NCBI GenBank assembly: GCA_016706405.1
Contig: JADJJT010000002.1
Location: forward strand, 1,383,511-1,447,510
Length of the DNA: 64,000 nt
Direction of reading: 5' to 3'
DNA from: Sphingobacteriales bacterium
GTDB taxonomy: Bacteria > Bacteroidota > Bacteroidia > Chitinophagales > UBA2359
The stretch's first letter is position 1, and each line of letters begins with the position of its first letter. Below the pieces are notes generated by a model. The model was not told the origin of the DNA. It made no database searches and worked only from the letters and a program-made list of their open reading frames with translations. The translations under genes were made by a program, and so were the position numbers. Positions 54,184 through 62,337 of the stretch are shown in pieces.

Positions 54184-54750
54184 ATGCCTACGTCGTATGA
54201 ATCTGTAGCTATTTTTACCTCGCAGTACAGTGCTGAAGAGGTAAACCATGCGATAGGCGAATACCGAAAGTTGTTGAATGCCCTCGGCGCTTCGATAGTG
54301 CACGAAGAGTTTTGGGGTCTAAAACAGCTCGCCTATCCAATTGAAAAACAAACAACTGGCTATTACTGGGTAGTAGAATACACCGGAAATGGTAATGTTG
54401 TTGAAAAACTTGAACTTGCACTAAAACGCGATGAAAACGCACTGCGCTTTTTAACTACCCGGTTAGATAAATACGCTGTTAAGTACAACGAAGACCGCCG
54501 CAATGGTATTGTTGGCCCAATTCGCCGCAAAGCTGCCCAAGATGCCGCTGCCGCCGAAGCCGCCGCACAAGCCCTTGCCGAGCCGCCCCGCGAACGCCCC
54601 ACCTTGGTGCGCCGCGAAAAAGAAGCTCCACAAGTTACCCCCGATGCCCCCGCCGTTGCCCCCGTTGCCAATGACGATGATGTTGTTATTGATGAAAATG
54701 TTAATGACAACAATGATAACAGCAATAACGACGCAAACGACAACGATTAA
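54184..54750 (+). CDS. rpsF: 30S ribosomal protein bS6 with long C-terminal extension
   Basis: The first 105 or so residues are normal bS6 (YESVAIFTSQYSAEEV, LKQLAYPIEKQTTGYYWVVEY, ALRFLTTRLDKYAVKY). The total of 188 residues is well above the usual 110-130. The extra part is Ala/Pro-rich (about 118-160) and ends in an Asp/Asn tail (about 161-188). bS6 pairs with bS18 on the platform of the 30S subunit; in Bacteroidota this neighbourhood, with bS21, covers the 3' end of 16S rRNA. It leads the rpsF-rpsR-rplI operon. Confidence 0.95.
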   Translation: MPTSYESVAIFTSQYSAEEVNHAIGEYRKLLNALGASIVHEEFWGLKQLAYPIEKQTTGYYWVVEYTGNGNVVEKLELALKRDENALRFLTTRLDKYAVKYNEDRRNGIVGPIRRKAAQDAAAAEAAAQALAEPPRERPTLVRREKEAPQVTPDAPAVAPVANDDDVVIDENVNDNNDNSNNDANDND

Positions 54751-54870
54751 ACTTGTTTTACTTAATTTATTTAACAACTAAATCAAATAAATAAAGACAA
54801 ATAATTATTTAATTTGTTTGATTATTTGATTAATTACTAATTATTTATTTAACACACACGTAATATTAAA

Positions 54871-55137
54871 ATGAGTGCAAATAAAGAAATTCGTTTTTTA
54901 ACCCAACCTAAACTGGGTTTAAACCGGAAAAAATATTGCCGCTTTAAAAAATTAGGAATCAAATATGTTGATTATAAAGACCCTGAGTTTTTATTGCGTT
55001 TTATTAACGAGCAAGGAAAAATTTTACCTCGCCGCATATCGGGCAACTCGCTTAAATTTCAACGCCGCGTAGCGCAGGCAATTAAACGTGCCCGCCACCT
55101 TGCCCTACTACCTTATGTAACCGATTTGTTAAAATAA
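54871..55137 (+). CDS. rpsR: 30S ribosomal protein bS18
   Basis: An 88-residue bS18: KYCRFKKLGIKYVDYKDPEF, then LPRRISGNSLKFQRRVAQAIKRARHLALLPY at the end are family signatures. The operon position between rpsF and rplI is standard. The 120-bp gap after rpsF is very AT-rich and holds no gene. Confidence 0.97.
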   Translation: MSANKEIRFLTQPKLGLNRKKYCRFKKLGIKYVDYKDPEFLLRFINEQGKILPRRISGNSLKFQRRVAQAIKRARHLALLPYVTDLLK

Positions 55138-55171
55138 GCCGCCAAGGCATTAAATATTTATCTATACAATT

Positions 55172-55618
55172 ATGGAACTTATACTATTACAAGATGTAGC
55201 GGGCTTAGGGTTGCAGTACGATTTGGTAACAGTAAAAAACGGCTATGGCCGCAACTACTTGATTCCCAAAAAATTAGCGGCTGTTGCCAACAAAGCCAGT
55301 AAAGCTATGGCGGCTGAACGTATGAAAGTACTTCAATTAAAAGAAGAGCGTATGCTGCACGAAATTGAAGACTTAGTAGGCTGCATTAAGGAGAAACCTA
55401 TTATTGTAGGCGCTAAAACCGGCACAACCGAAAAAATATTTGGTGCAGTTACCAATGTTCAATTAGCCGAGGCAATTAAACGCCAAACCGGAATTGATAT
55501 TGACCGTCGCAAAATAGAAATTGTTGAAGAGGTTAAAACATTAGGTCTTTATACCGCCCAACTTAACTTTATCGGTGGTCGCCATTACACGATTGAATTT
55601 GAGGTTGTTGCCGAATAA
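55172..55618 (+). CDS. rplI: 50S ribosomal protein bL9
   Basis: A 148-residue bL9: N-terminal MELILLQDVAGLGLQYDLVTVKNGYGRNYLIPK, a long connecting helix (about 40-75), and a C-terminal rRNA-binding domain. Normal length. It closes the operon, with a strong terminator 54 bp after the stop. Confidence 0.97.
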   Translation: MELILLQDVAGLGLQYDLVTVKNGYGRNYLIPKKLAAVANKASKAMAAERMKVLQLKEERMLHEIEDLVGCIKEKPIIVGAKTGTTEKIFGAVTNVQLAEAIKRQTGIDIDRRKIEIVEEVKTLGLYTAQLNFIGGRHYTIEFEVVAE

Positions 55619-55671
55619 TAAGGCGATTATCTACTTAGTTTTTTCGAATTAATTTTTTTCTGAAAATACCC

Positions 55672-55710
55672 AAAGCACTTGCCAAAACTTTAGCAAGTGC
55701 TTTTGTTTTT
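55672..55710 (+). terminator. Rho-independent terminator of the rpsF-rpsR-rplI operon
   Basis: AAAGCACTTGC (55672-55682) pairs perfectly with GCAAGTGCTTT (55693-55703). The loop is 10 bases and a T-rich tract follows. Confidence 0.9.
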
Positions 55711-55766
55711 ATACAACCTGATTGGCGCAATATTAGGTTTTTTCAAATAATACGTTAATAAACTTG

Positions 55767-55774
55767 TATCTTTG
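55767..55774 (+). promoter_or_regulatory. Candidate -7 promoter box for the ArsC-like gene
   Basis: TATCTTTG, an exact consensus match, about 124 bp upstream of the start at 55898. One TCCGGA copy lies in the implied leader. Confidence 0.5.
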
Positions 55775-55897
55775 CCGCACCATTTAGCTTATTCGTACCT
55801 TTTTATATTAAAAAAACACGGCTGCTAAAAACATTTATCCGGAGACGGGAAAACAAAAAAATGCGCTTAAAGTCGGTCAAATAAATAGTATTAAAAT

Positions 55898-56278
55898 ATG
55901 CAATATAAAATTTACCTTTTGGCTTCGTGCAGTACCAATAAAAAAATACTTAAAGAAGTAAATCCGGGGCCATACTTCCAATTTCAGGATATTAAAACCG
56001 AAGGTATTTTGCCAGAACAGCTCGATGAAATGAAAGAAAAGACGGGTAGTTACGAAGCATTATTTAGCCGGAATGCCCTAAAATACAGAACAATGGGCTT
56101 AAATAATATATCTTTAACCGAGGCCGATTACCGCCGCCTGATTTTAGAGGAATATACTTTTTTAAAACGACCTGTCTTTTGGGTAGGCGATTCTTTGTTT
56201 GTTGGCAATGCACCCAAAACTATTGCTGCCCTTAAAGCAGCTATTGCCACCCACGAAGCCCAAAATAAAGCAAGTTAA
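55898..56278 (+). CDS. ArsC/Spx-like thioredoxin-fold protein
   Basis: A 126-residue protein with the ArsC-family layout: CSTNKKIL near the N-terminus (Cys11), a middle segment SRNALKYRTMGL like the ArsC N-T-x-G-x-x-Y-R loop, and TFLKRPVFWVGDSLFVGN at the end, like K-R-P-[IV]. The classic CxxC of Spx is absent; only one cysteine is there. Arsenate reduction is not implied, since many family members (YffB and others) have other roles. pnuC follows 33 bp downstream. Confidence 0.75.
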   Translation: MQYKIYLLASCSTNKKILKEVNPGPYFQFQDIKTEGILPEQLDEMKEKTGSYEALFSRNALKYRTMGLNNISLTEADYRRLILEEYTFLKRPVFWVGDSLFVGNAPKTIAALKAAIATHEAQNKAS

Positions 56279-56311
56279 TACCAATGCTATTCTATTATCT
56301 TCTAAGAAAAA

Positions 56312-56986
56312 ATGATACACGATTTTTTTTTAAATTGGTATAAAACAAGCTATGTTGTAGCCAATATAGTGGGCTACGAATTGTCGTTTGTAGAATTGAT
56401 AGGCACCATATCCGGATTAATTACGGTTTGGTTACAAACACGCTCAAACATTTTTGCCTGGCCAATAGGCATTATTAACACTGTTGCGCTGTTTGTGCTG
56501 TTTTACCAAATAAACTTGTATGCCGATATGTTTTTGCAGGTTTATTATTTTGTTATGTGTATTTATGGGTGGGTGTACTGGGGCAAGCAAAAAAATAGCC
56601 ATCAACCCAAAAAAAATATAGGTGTTTTAAATGCCCAACAACGGCTAAAATTACTACTACTCATTTTGGCAAGTACTGTAGTAATGGGTTTTATAACTCA
56701 AAAACTACATGTATGGTTGCCTGCAATTTTTACTATTCCGGCCTCCTATCCATATACCGACTCGTTGGCAACTACTGCAAGTATAATAGGCAATTGGTTG
56801 CTGGCTCGCCGTATCCTCGAAAACTGGGCTGTTTGGGTCTTTGTTAACGTCTTATCTATTGGTTTGTATATAGCAAAAGATGTAAGGTTTATTGCCTTAC
56901 AATTTGTTATTTATTTGGTTCTGGCCGTTTATGGGCATTTTAAATGGAAAACCGAACTGCAAACACAAACAAAACTGTCACGTTAA
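56312..56986 (+). CDS. pnuC: Nicotinamide riboside transporter PnuC
   Basis: A 224-residue inner-membrane facilitator for nicotinamide riboside. Seven or so hydrophobic segments; the family text TRSNIFAWPIGIINT, then YADMFLQVYYFVMCIYGWVYWG, is visible at about residues 44-95. Uptake is pulled by riboside phosphorylation; an NadR-like kinase is encoded at 14011. It may be co-transcribed with the upstream ArsC-like gene. No riboswitch was recognised in front of it. Confidence 0.93.
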   Translation: MIHDFFLNWYKTSYVVANIVGYELSFVELIGTISGLITVWLQTRSNIFAWPIGIINTVALFVLFYQINLYADMFLQVYYFVMCIYGWVYWGKQKNSHQPKKNIGVLNAQQRLKLLLLILASTVVMGFITQKLHVWLPAIFTIPASYPYTDSLATTASIIGNWLLARRILENWAVWVFVNVLSIGLYIAKDVRFIALQFVIYLVLAVYGHFKWKTELQTQTKLSR

Positions 56987-57015
56987 AACTGCAAACCAAA
57001 ATAAAATCATTCTTT

Positions 57016-57489
57016 TTATTTGGCAATTTCTATATATCTGTTGGGCATTTCTATGCCATTTAGCCATGCTTGTTTACAAATTTCTTTGTTATCGGCTAAA
57101 TCAAATTCGCACAATAACGTGTCAACAGTATGCAGATTTAAGGCAATTAGTGTGGTAGATTGAATACCCTCGTAATAGTAAGAGGGGTAAACGGTAAGCA
57201 TAAAATCTCCGTTTTCTTTTACTGTTGTGCCGAAAAAGTTTGGATTATCTAAATTTTCCTTGTGCATGTATTCAAATGCTGTACCGTTTTTGTAATAAAT
57301 CCGGATATTGGATTCATTATAATCTTCACTGCTATTAATCAGGTTATTGCCGGCCTGTGTTTTATAATGAATTTGAACAGCCGTGTCAACTATAGCACAG
57401 CAATCAGTTTTTTTGCTACAACCGAAACCAGCATTTAAGGCAGCAATTAACAATAATAAGAATATCAGTGTAAGTGAACCTTTTTGCAT
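57016..57489 (-). CDS. Predicted lipoprotein, function unknown
   Basis: A 157-residue protein with a lipoprotein signal (hydrophobic 7-20, GFGC with Cys24) followed by KKTDCCAIVDTAV. The mature domain has beta-rich text (IRIYYKNGTAFEYM, FMLTVYPSYYYEG). I do not recognise the family. It converges with pnuC, 29 bp apart. Confidence 0.65.
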   Translation of the reverse strand: MQKGSLTLIFLLLLIAALNAGFGCSKKTDCCAIVDTAVQIHYKTQAGNNLINSSEDYNESNIRIYYKNGTAFEYMHKENLDNPNFFGTTVKENGDFMLTVYPSYYYEGIQSTTLIALNLHTVDTLLCEFDLADNKEICKQAWLNGIEMPNRYIEIAK

Positions 57490-57626
57490 AATGTTTTTCT
57501 TTTAAAATGATATAAAACATAACCTAATTAACCGGAGAGCAAATTATAAAAATAACTCTCCTGTTAGTTAGGTTTTAGATTTGTTGTGGCTAGGCTTCAG
57601 TTCATTTTTGGGTTGCGTCGGTAGCT

Positions 57627-58370
57627 CTACAAAGTTAAACCACCGTCGGCACAAATGGTAGCACCGTTAATATAGCTGGCATTATCTGAGGCTAAAAACA
57701 GATATACTTGTCCAATTTCGTTGGGTGTGCCTAAGCGCGCTAAGGGAATACGGCTAAGCAAACCCTCCATTACTTTATCGGGTATGGTGCCCATCATGTC
57801 GGTTTGCACAAAACCGGGGGCAACAGTATTTACGGTAATGCCTTTTTTGCCTAATTCGCGTGCCCAAACTTTACTCATTCCAATTAAACCTGCTTTGGCG
57901 GCAGCGTAATTGCTTTGGCCAAAATTGCCATACAATGCTACAACCGACGAGGTATTGATAATACGGCCATAGCCTTTTTTAATCATATAAGGCGCAACTG
58001 CTTTGCCGCAATAAAATACCCCCGATAAATTGACATCAATAACTTGCTCCCATTGTTCTACCTCCATTTTGGCAAGGGTTGCATCGCGGGTAATTCCGGC
58101 GTTATTTAATAAGATATCAATTTGGCCATATTCTTTGACCACTGCGTCTGCGGCGGCCTCTACATCTTTCCATTCAGAGGTATTAACTTTTGCAAAATGC
58201 ACTTTATAGCCTTGCTCTTGCAATTCTTTTTCGGTAGCTTTGCCTTTAGGCTCGTTCATGTCCCAAATAATTACGGTAGCACCCGCTTGGGCAAATAGGG
58301 TGGCGGTTGCTTTGCCAATGCCATTTGCACCTCCGGTAACAATGGCAATTTTGTCTGCTAAAACTTTCAT
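57627..58370 (-). CDS. Short-chain dehydrogenase/reductase, 3-oxoacyl-ACP/acetoacetyl-CoA reductase type
   Basis: A 247-residue classical SDR. Cofactor loop TGGANGIGKA (12-21), structural NNAG (89-92), catalytic Ser142, Tyr155 and Lys159 (SNYAAAKAG), and the C-terminal YINGATICADGGLTL are all present. The Thr-Gly-Gly start and the IPLARLGTPNEIGQVYLFL segment match FabG/PhaB reductases that use NADPH. It lacks an acyl carrier or PHA gene next to it, so the exact substrate is open. Confidence 0.9.
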   Translation of the reverse strand: MKVLADKIAIVTGGANGIGKATATLFAQAGATVIIWDMNEPKGKATEKELQEQGYKVHFAKVNTSEWKDVEAAADAVVKEYGQIDILLNNAGITRDATLAKMEVEQWEQVIDVNLSGVFYCGKAVAPYMIKKGYGRIINTSSVVALYGNFGQSNYAAAKAGLIGMSKVWARELGKKGITVNTVAPGFVQTDMMGTIPDKVMEGLLSRIPLARLGTPNEIGQVYLFLASDNASYINGATICADGGLTL

Positions 58371-58841
58371 TAAGTAGTATAGTTGTTAAAAATTTAAATA
58401 AATTACGCCAGATAAACTTGTAAGTAAATAAATTTATCCGGATTAAAGGCGTTTAACAACTGATTGTTTGTGGAATAATTTTTTTCTACTTTAGGGGTAG
58501 TGCGTGTAAAAGTATTATTTAATATCGTTAGTTTTGTTCTTGCGTTTAATTCAATTTTATATTTTGTGTTTCTAATAAATTATTGGTTTCAAATTTTAAG
58601 ACGGGGATTAATTTACTAAGTTTAATATATTTGTTCATCCGGAAGATATTGCCTTGAATTAATCTTGGTTAATCCGGAAAAACAAGCCGCAAATGTAGGT
58701 ATTTTTCCGGAATTAATACTGTATTGCACAAATAAAAACAATATCTTGTAAATGATTGACAGTTAGCGCAGTAAACATTGACAAGACTACGCAAAGTAAA
58801 GTAAATTTATTTTAGGCTTAGTTGCCTAAATTTTTTACTTT
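58371..58841. other. Intergenic region rich in the dispersed palindrome
   Basis: 471 bp between the reductase and ung genes, AT-rich, no gene found. It holds four TCCGGA copies (58437, 58638, 58673 and 58706), one of the densest clusters in the window. No clear -7 box for the reductase was seen. Confidence 0.5.
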
Positions 58842-59525
58842 TTATAGTTTCCAATCAATTGGCGACTGGCCTTGCTGTGTTAGCAAATTATTGGTTTTGC
58901 TAAAGTGTTGGCAGCCTAAAAATAATCGTACCGACAGTGGCGAGGGATGTCCGGCGGTTAAAATATGGTGGCGGTTGGCATCAATTAAAGCTAATTTACT
59001 TTTGGCAAAATTGCCCCAAAGCATAAAAATTATGCCTTGCCTGTGCTGCGACAGGGCGCTAATAGTGGCATCGGTAAAACGCTGCCAGCCAATATTTTGG
59101 TGCGAGAGTGGTTTGCCTTGCTCAACGGTAAGCATGGCGTTGAGCAAAAAGACACCTTGTTTAACCCATGGAGTTAGGTCGGTATTGCCTGTAAATTGGA
59201 TGCCCAAATCGGCACTAATTTCTTTAAAAATATTTTTAAGCGATGGCGGTGCTTCAATTCCATTCGGAACAGAAAAACTAAGCCCGTGCGCCTGCCTTGG
59301 CCCATGGTAAGGGTCTTGACCTAAAATAACCACTTTAACTTGGTTAAAAGGTAATAAATTGTAGGTGTTAAAGATTAAATTTCCGGGAGGATAAATAGTT
59401 TTTTGAGCCTGTTTTTCGGCCAATAGAAAAGCTTTGAGATTGGCAAAATAAGGCTGCTCAAATTCGGTTTTTAATACGTTAAACCACGACTCGTCAATTT
59501 TTGGTTTTACGGTATCGGTGCTCAT
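58842..59525 (-). CDS. ung: Uracil-DNA glycosylase
   Basis: Removes uracil from DNA at the start of base-excision repair. 227 residues, family 1. The water-activating loop GQDPYHGPRQAHG (69-81, Asp71) and the minor-groove loop HPSPLSVR (193-200, His193) are intact, with LLNAMLTVEQGKPLSH between. Length is typical. A TAATTTTG box lies about 47 bp upstream. Confidence 0.97.
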   Translation of the reverse strand: MSTDTVKPKIDESWFNVLKTEFEQPYFANLKAFLLAEKQAQKTIYPPGNLIFNTYNLLPFNQVKVVILGQDPYHGPRQAHGLSFSVPNGIEAPPSLKNIFKEISADLGIQFTGNTDLTPWVKQGVFLLNAMLTVEQGKPLSHQNIGWQRFTDATISALSQHRQGIIFMLWGNFAKSKLALIDANRHHILTAGHPSPLSVRLFLGCQHFSKTNNLLTQQGQSPIDWKL

Positions 59526-59571
59526 AGTTTGTAAAATATAATGTAGGGTAGGGTAGTGGCAACAAGAGGGG

Positions 59572-59579
59572 CAAAATTA
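59572..59579 (-). promoter_or_regulatory. ung: Candidate -7 promoter box for ung
   Basis: The minus strand reads TAATTTTG, matching TAnnTTTG, about 47 bp upstream of the ung start. Confidence 0.45.
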
Positions 59580-59632
59580 ATTGTTTTGTGCAAAACCAAG
59601 CGCAATTTATTAAACTTGTAAAACCTTATAGT

Positions 59633-59640
59633 TATCTTTG
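59633..59640 (+). promoter_or_regulatory. Candidate -7 promoter box for the QueD-like gene
   Basis: TATCTTTG, an exact consensus match, 33 bp upstream of the start at 59673, with a TTG 14 bp further up. No riboswitch-sized leader is present. Confidence 0.55.
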
Positions 59641-59672
59641 CAGAGAAAAATAATTTAACGCACTACTATTAT

Positions 59673-60083
59673 ATGGTTTATTTAACCCGAGTTGAACATT
59701 TTTGTGCTGCCCATAAATTGCACAACCCTAATTTGAGTGAGGCCGAAAATCAGGCCTTGTTTGGCAAATGTGCCAACCCTAATTGGCATGGACATAATTA
59801 TAGGTTACATGTAACTGTTAAAGGGGTGCCCGCCCCCCACACAGGATTTGTAATAAATGCTATAAATCTTAGCGCCATTATTAAAAAGGTAATTTTAGAA
59901 AAGGTTGACCACCTTAATTTAAACCTCGATGTTGATTTTATGCAGGGCATTTTGCCATCAGCCGAAAACCTTTTGATTGCTATTTGGCAACAACTTACAC
60001 CACATATTACCGGTGCGGCTACTTTGCATTGCATTAGATTAGAGGAAACAGATACTATTTACGCCGAATATTATGGCGAGTAA
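59673..60083 (+). CDS. 6-pyruvoyl tetrahydropterin synthase / QueD family protein
   Basis: A 136-residue T-fold enzyme. The zinc-binding histidines are visible: His14 (FCAAHKL) and the HGH pair His39/His41 (NWHGHNYRL), with Cys33 as catalytic candidate in LFGKCANPN. The C-terminal IRLEETDTIYAEYY carries the pterin-anchoring Glu. It could be QueD (queuosine/7-deazaguanine route) or a PTPS-like pterin enzyme; no other queuosine genes are nearby, so the choice is open. Confidence 0.88.
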   Translation: MVYLTRVEHFCAAHKLHNPNLSEAENQALFGKCANPNWHGHNYRLHVTVKGVPAPHTGFVINAINLSAIIKKVILEKVDHLNLNLDVDFMQGILPSAENLLIAIWQQLTPHITGAATLHCIRLEETDTIYAEYYGE

Positions 60084-60145
60084 CAAACAGATGAATGGCA
60101 ACAATCTTTTTCCGGATTTTGCTGGGTTACTCGTCTTGAGTATTA

Positions 60146-60169
60146 ATAAAATAGGCCATCCTATTTTAT
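60146..60169 (+). terminator. Hairpin after the QueD-like gene
   Basis: ATAAAATAGG (60146-60155) pairs perfectly with CCTATTTTAT (60160-60169) around a 4-base loop, followed by CTTTT. It lies about 60 bp after the stop. The stem is AU-rich, so it is a weaker terminator than the next hairpin. Confidence 0.5.
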
Positions 60170-60187
60170 CTTTTGGCTGAAATAAAA

Positions 60188-60225
60188 AAAACGACCTAAA
60201 TATGATTTTTTAGGTCGTTTTTTTG
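60188..60225. terminator. Bidirectional terminator between convergent genes
   Basis: AAAACGACCTAAA (60188-60200) pairs perfectly with TTTAGGTCGTTTT (60209-60221) around an 8-base loop. T runs flank it in both reading directions. It serves both the QueD-like gene (plus) and the thioredoxin-fold gene (minus). Confidence 0.88.
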
Positions 60226-60239
60226 TTTTGTCTTTGACT

Positions 60240-61997
60240 TTATTTTTTAAGTTTTTCTAAAAGTTTTTGCATTTCGGTAATATCCTTACCTTCTGCTTGG
60301 CCTATGGAAATTGCTTCGTTGGCGTATTTTTCTGAATTTAGGGTGTCGCCAATTTTATAAAGAAGGCTCGCATACATACTCACGGTAGTGTAATTTTTTT
60401 TGTCTTTAGCGTTCGACAAAATATGTTCGGCCCAACGTTTTGCCCTATATAAATCTAATTTTCCACTAACATAATTATTATAAACGTTGCTGGCTTCTAA
60501 GAGCAAATCAATATCGTCCATGTTTTGGCCGTTAAAATAATTAGCTGTATAGTCCACGTAGGCATTCCAGTCTTTACCTGCCGACAAGTATAACAATTGG
60601 TAGCGAGGTTCCATTTTTGTTTGTTCGCCGGGGTAATAGCGGCGGGCAATTCCAACATATTCGTTGTACATGGCTTGGTCTTTGTTTTCTCCGGCTTTGG
60701 CTATACTTGCGTTAATCAAATCATGGCATTTTTTGTCAATTTCTTTTTCCCCGTAGGCATCAACAAATTTGGCTTTATTTGCCAATAAATATTCAATCCC
60801 TTCAGATTTCATGTCGGGAGCCATTTTAAACAGCAAGTTTAAGGTTTCTTTTGAATCAACTTGTTCTTTTTCGGCCTTTTCGAGCGTTATTTTTGCAGCA
60901 GCCCAAGCTTCATTGTATTGCTTGGCTTTATAAAGCAGGTTAGTATAAGTATCGTTGTTGTAATATTTGTTGCTTAACGAGATGGAGCGTTTAGACCATT
61001 TAATAGCATCTTCTAATTGTTCGGCATCTGTAGCATGTTCAAAAAAGTTCCAGGCTACATTATTTAGTCCAACTGCGTCGTCCATTAAGTTTAAAGTTAC
61101 GTAATCGGGGGCGGCGTTACAATAAGCAGCCCAATCTTTATTGGCTTCAAAGTATATCATTGAAAGCTCGGGTTTAAGACGGCGCGCTTTATCGCTCATA
61201 TTGGCATCAACAAATTTTAAGGCTTCGTCCATTGCCGTAGTATTGCCTTTTTTGCCGGCTTCGGCCACTTTTTGACGCATAGCATTACCCAATACAGTGT
61301 GTACTTTTTCGGCACCAAATGTTTCAACAAATTTTGCGGTATTTTGCGACATAATGTCGAATGCGGTATTATTAAAATCTTGAGCAACCTGCATAATGAG
61401 TTTCATGTTTTCGGTACTCAACAATTTTTTACTTCCGGCCAAACCTTGTAAATACTCTTCGGAGATTGTGCCGGCGTCGCCCATAGATGCTTCAACGGCA
61501 GCCATAGCAAATTTATACAACAGGTCGGGGGTACGTGTTCCGTAGTCGTATGTGTTTTTTAAGGTGTAGTATTGTGTATTTTCGTTTAGGGAGTTACTTC
61601 CTAAGGTTATAAAATCGCCGGCCTCAATATAGCCGCCGCCGCGGTGAACTAAAATTCCTTCGGTGCTAAAAAACAAATAAGTAGGGTAAAATTTAACCTG
61701 GTGGGTTTTTGCCAAGGCAAGTCCATCGCCTTTTTCCATGTCAAATTTCACGTTTACAAAATTGTCGTTAAAAAACTTGGCAACTTCTGGTTTGCTAAAT
61801 ATTTCGCGATCCATACGTTTACAAGGTTCGCACCAACTGGCATAGGCATCCATAAAAATGGGCTTGTTTTGTTTTTGCGACTCTAATTGAGCTTGTTTCC
61901 AGTTGCCCTGAAAAAAATTAATATTTTGCGCTTTTAAATTATTTGCCCCTAAAAAGACAATAGCCAACACGCTAACGTAAAAAAGTAATTGCTTCAT
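60240..61997 (-). CDS. Secreted thioredoxin-domain protein with helical repeat tail
   Basis: A 585-residue protein. Signal peptide 1-23 (ending NNLKAQ) and a thioredoxin-like domain (about 28-140) with redox pair C56-E-P-C59 in DAYASWCEPCKRM and the cis-Pro region KFYPTYLFF. The rest (about 150-585) is helical, with TPR-like units such as AIKWSKRSISLSNKYYNNDTYTNLLYKAKQYNEAW. It probably works in periplasmic thiol chemistry with protein partners bound by the repeats. A bidirectional terminator follows it. Confidence 0.82.
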   Translation of the reverse strand: MKQLLFYVSVLAIVFLGANNLKAQNINFFQGNWKQAQLESQKQNKPIFMDAYASWCEPCKRMDREIFSKPEVAKFFNDNFVNVKFDMEKGDGLALAKTHQVKFYPTYLFFSTEGILVHRGGGYIEAGDFITLGSNSLNENTQYYTLKNTYDYGTRTPDLLYKFAMAAVEASMGDAGTISEEYLQGLAGSKKLLSTENMKLIMQVAQDFNNTAFDIMSQNTAKFVETFGAEKVHTVLGNAMRQKVAEAGKKGNTTAMDEALKFVDANMSDKARRLKPELSMIYFEANKDWAAYCNAAPDYVTLNLMDDAVGLNNVAWNFFEHATDAEQLEDAIKWSKRSISLSNKYYNNDTYTNLLYKAKQYNEAWAAAKITLEKAEKEQVDSKETLNLLFKMAPDMKSEGIEYLLANKAKFVDAYGEKEIDKKCHDLINASIAKAGENKDQAMYNEYVGIARRYYPGEQTKMEPRYQLLYLSAGKDWNAYVDYTANYFNGQNMDDIDLLLEASNVYNNYVSGKLDLYRAKRWAEHILSNAKDKKNYTTVSMYASLLYKIGDTLNSEKYANEAISIGQAEGKDITEMQKLLEKLKK

Positions 61998-62337
61998 TAA
62001 AATAATATTATTTGGTTTTATAGGTGTTTATTATATTGATATTTGTTAGACAAAGACAGTCGGGTTAATCTATCCGGATATTTTACTGGATATTTTTACC
62101 GCAAAACATCATCCGGAAAAAATTAATCCGGACATGTTGAGTTGGTTTTGATGGTCAAAATTAGCCATTTTTTTATTTGTCCATGCAATTTCGGCCTAAT
62201 AAAATACAAAAATCAGTCCAAAAAAACTACTATAAGGGCTAAAATCTGACAAATAACGCAAGTTAAACACTTTAACGTAGGCAATGGTTTAATTACACAC
62301 AGTTATATGTGTTAAATTTACAGCAAACAATTAAACG
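61998..62337. other. Intergenic region upstream of the thioredoxin-domain gene
   Basis: 340 bp, AT-rich, no gene found. It holds three TCCGGA copies within 60 bp (62073, 62112 and 62127). No confident -7 box or terminator was found. Confidence 0.45.

Noticed and set aside
54463..54777. 104- and 126-codon antisense frames opposite the end of rpsF
   Set aside because: They arise from the low-complexity Ala/Asp/Asn tail of rpsF read in reverse.
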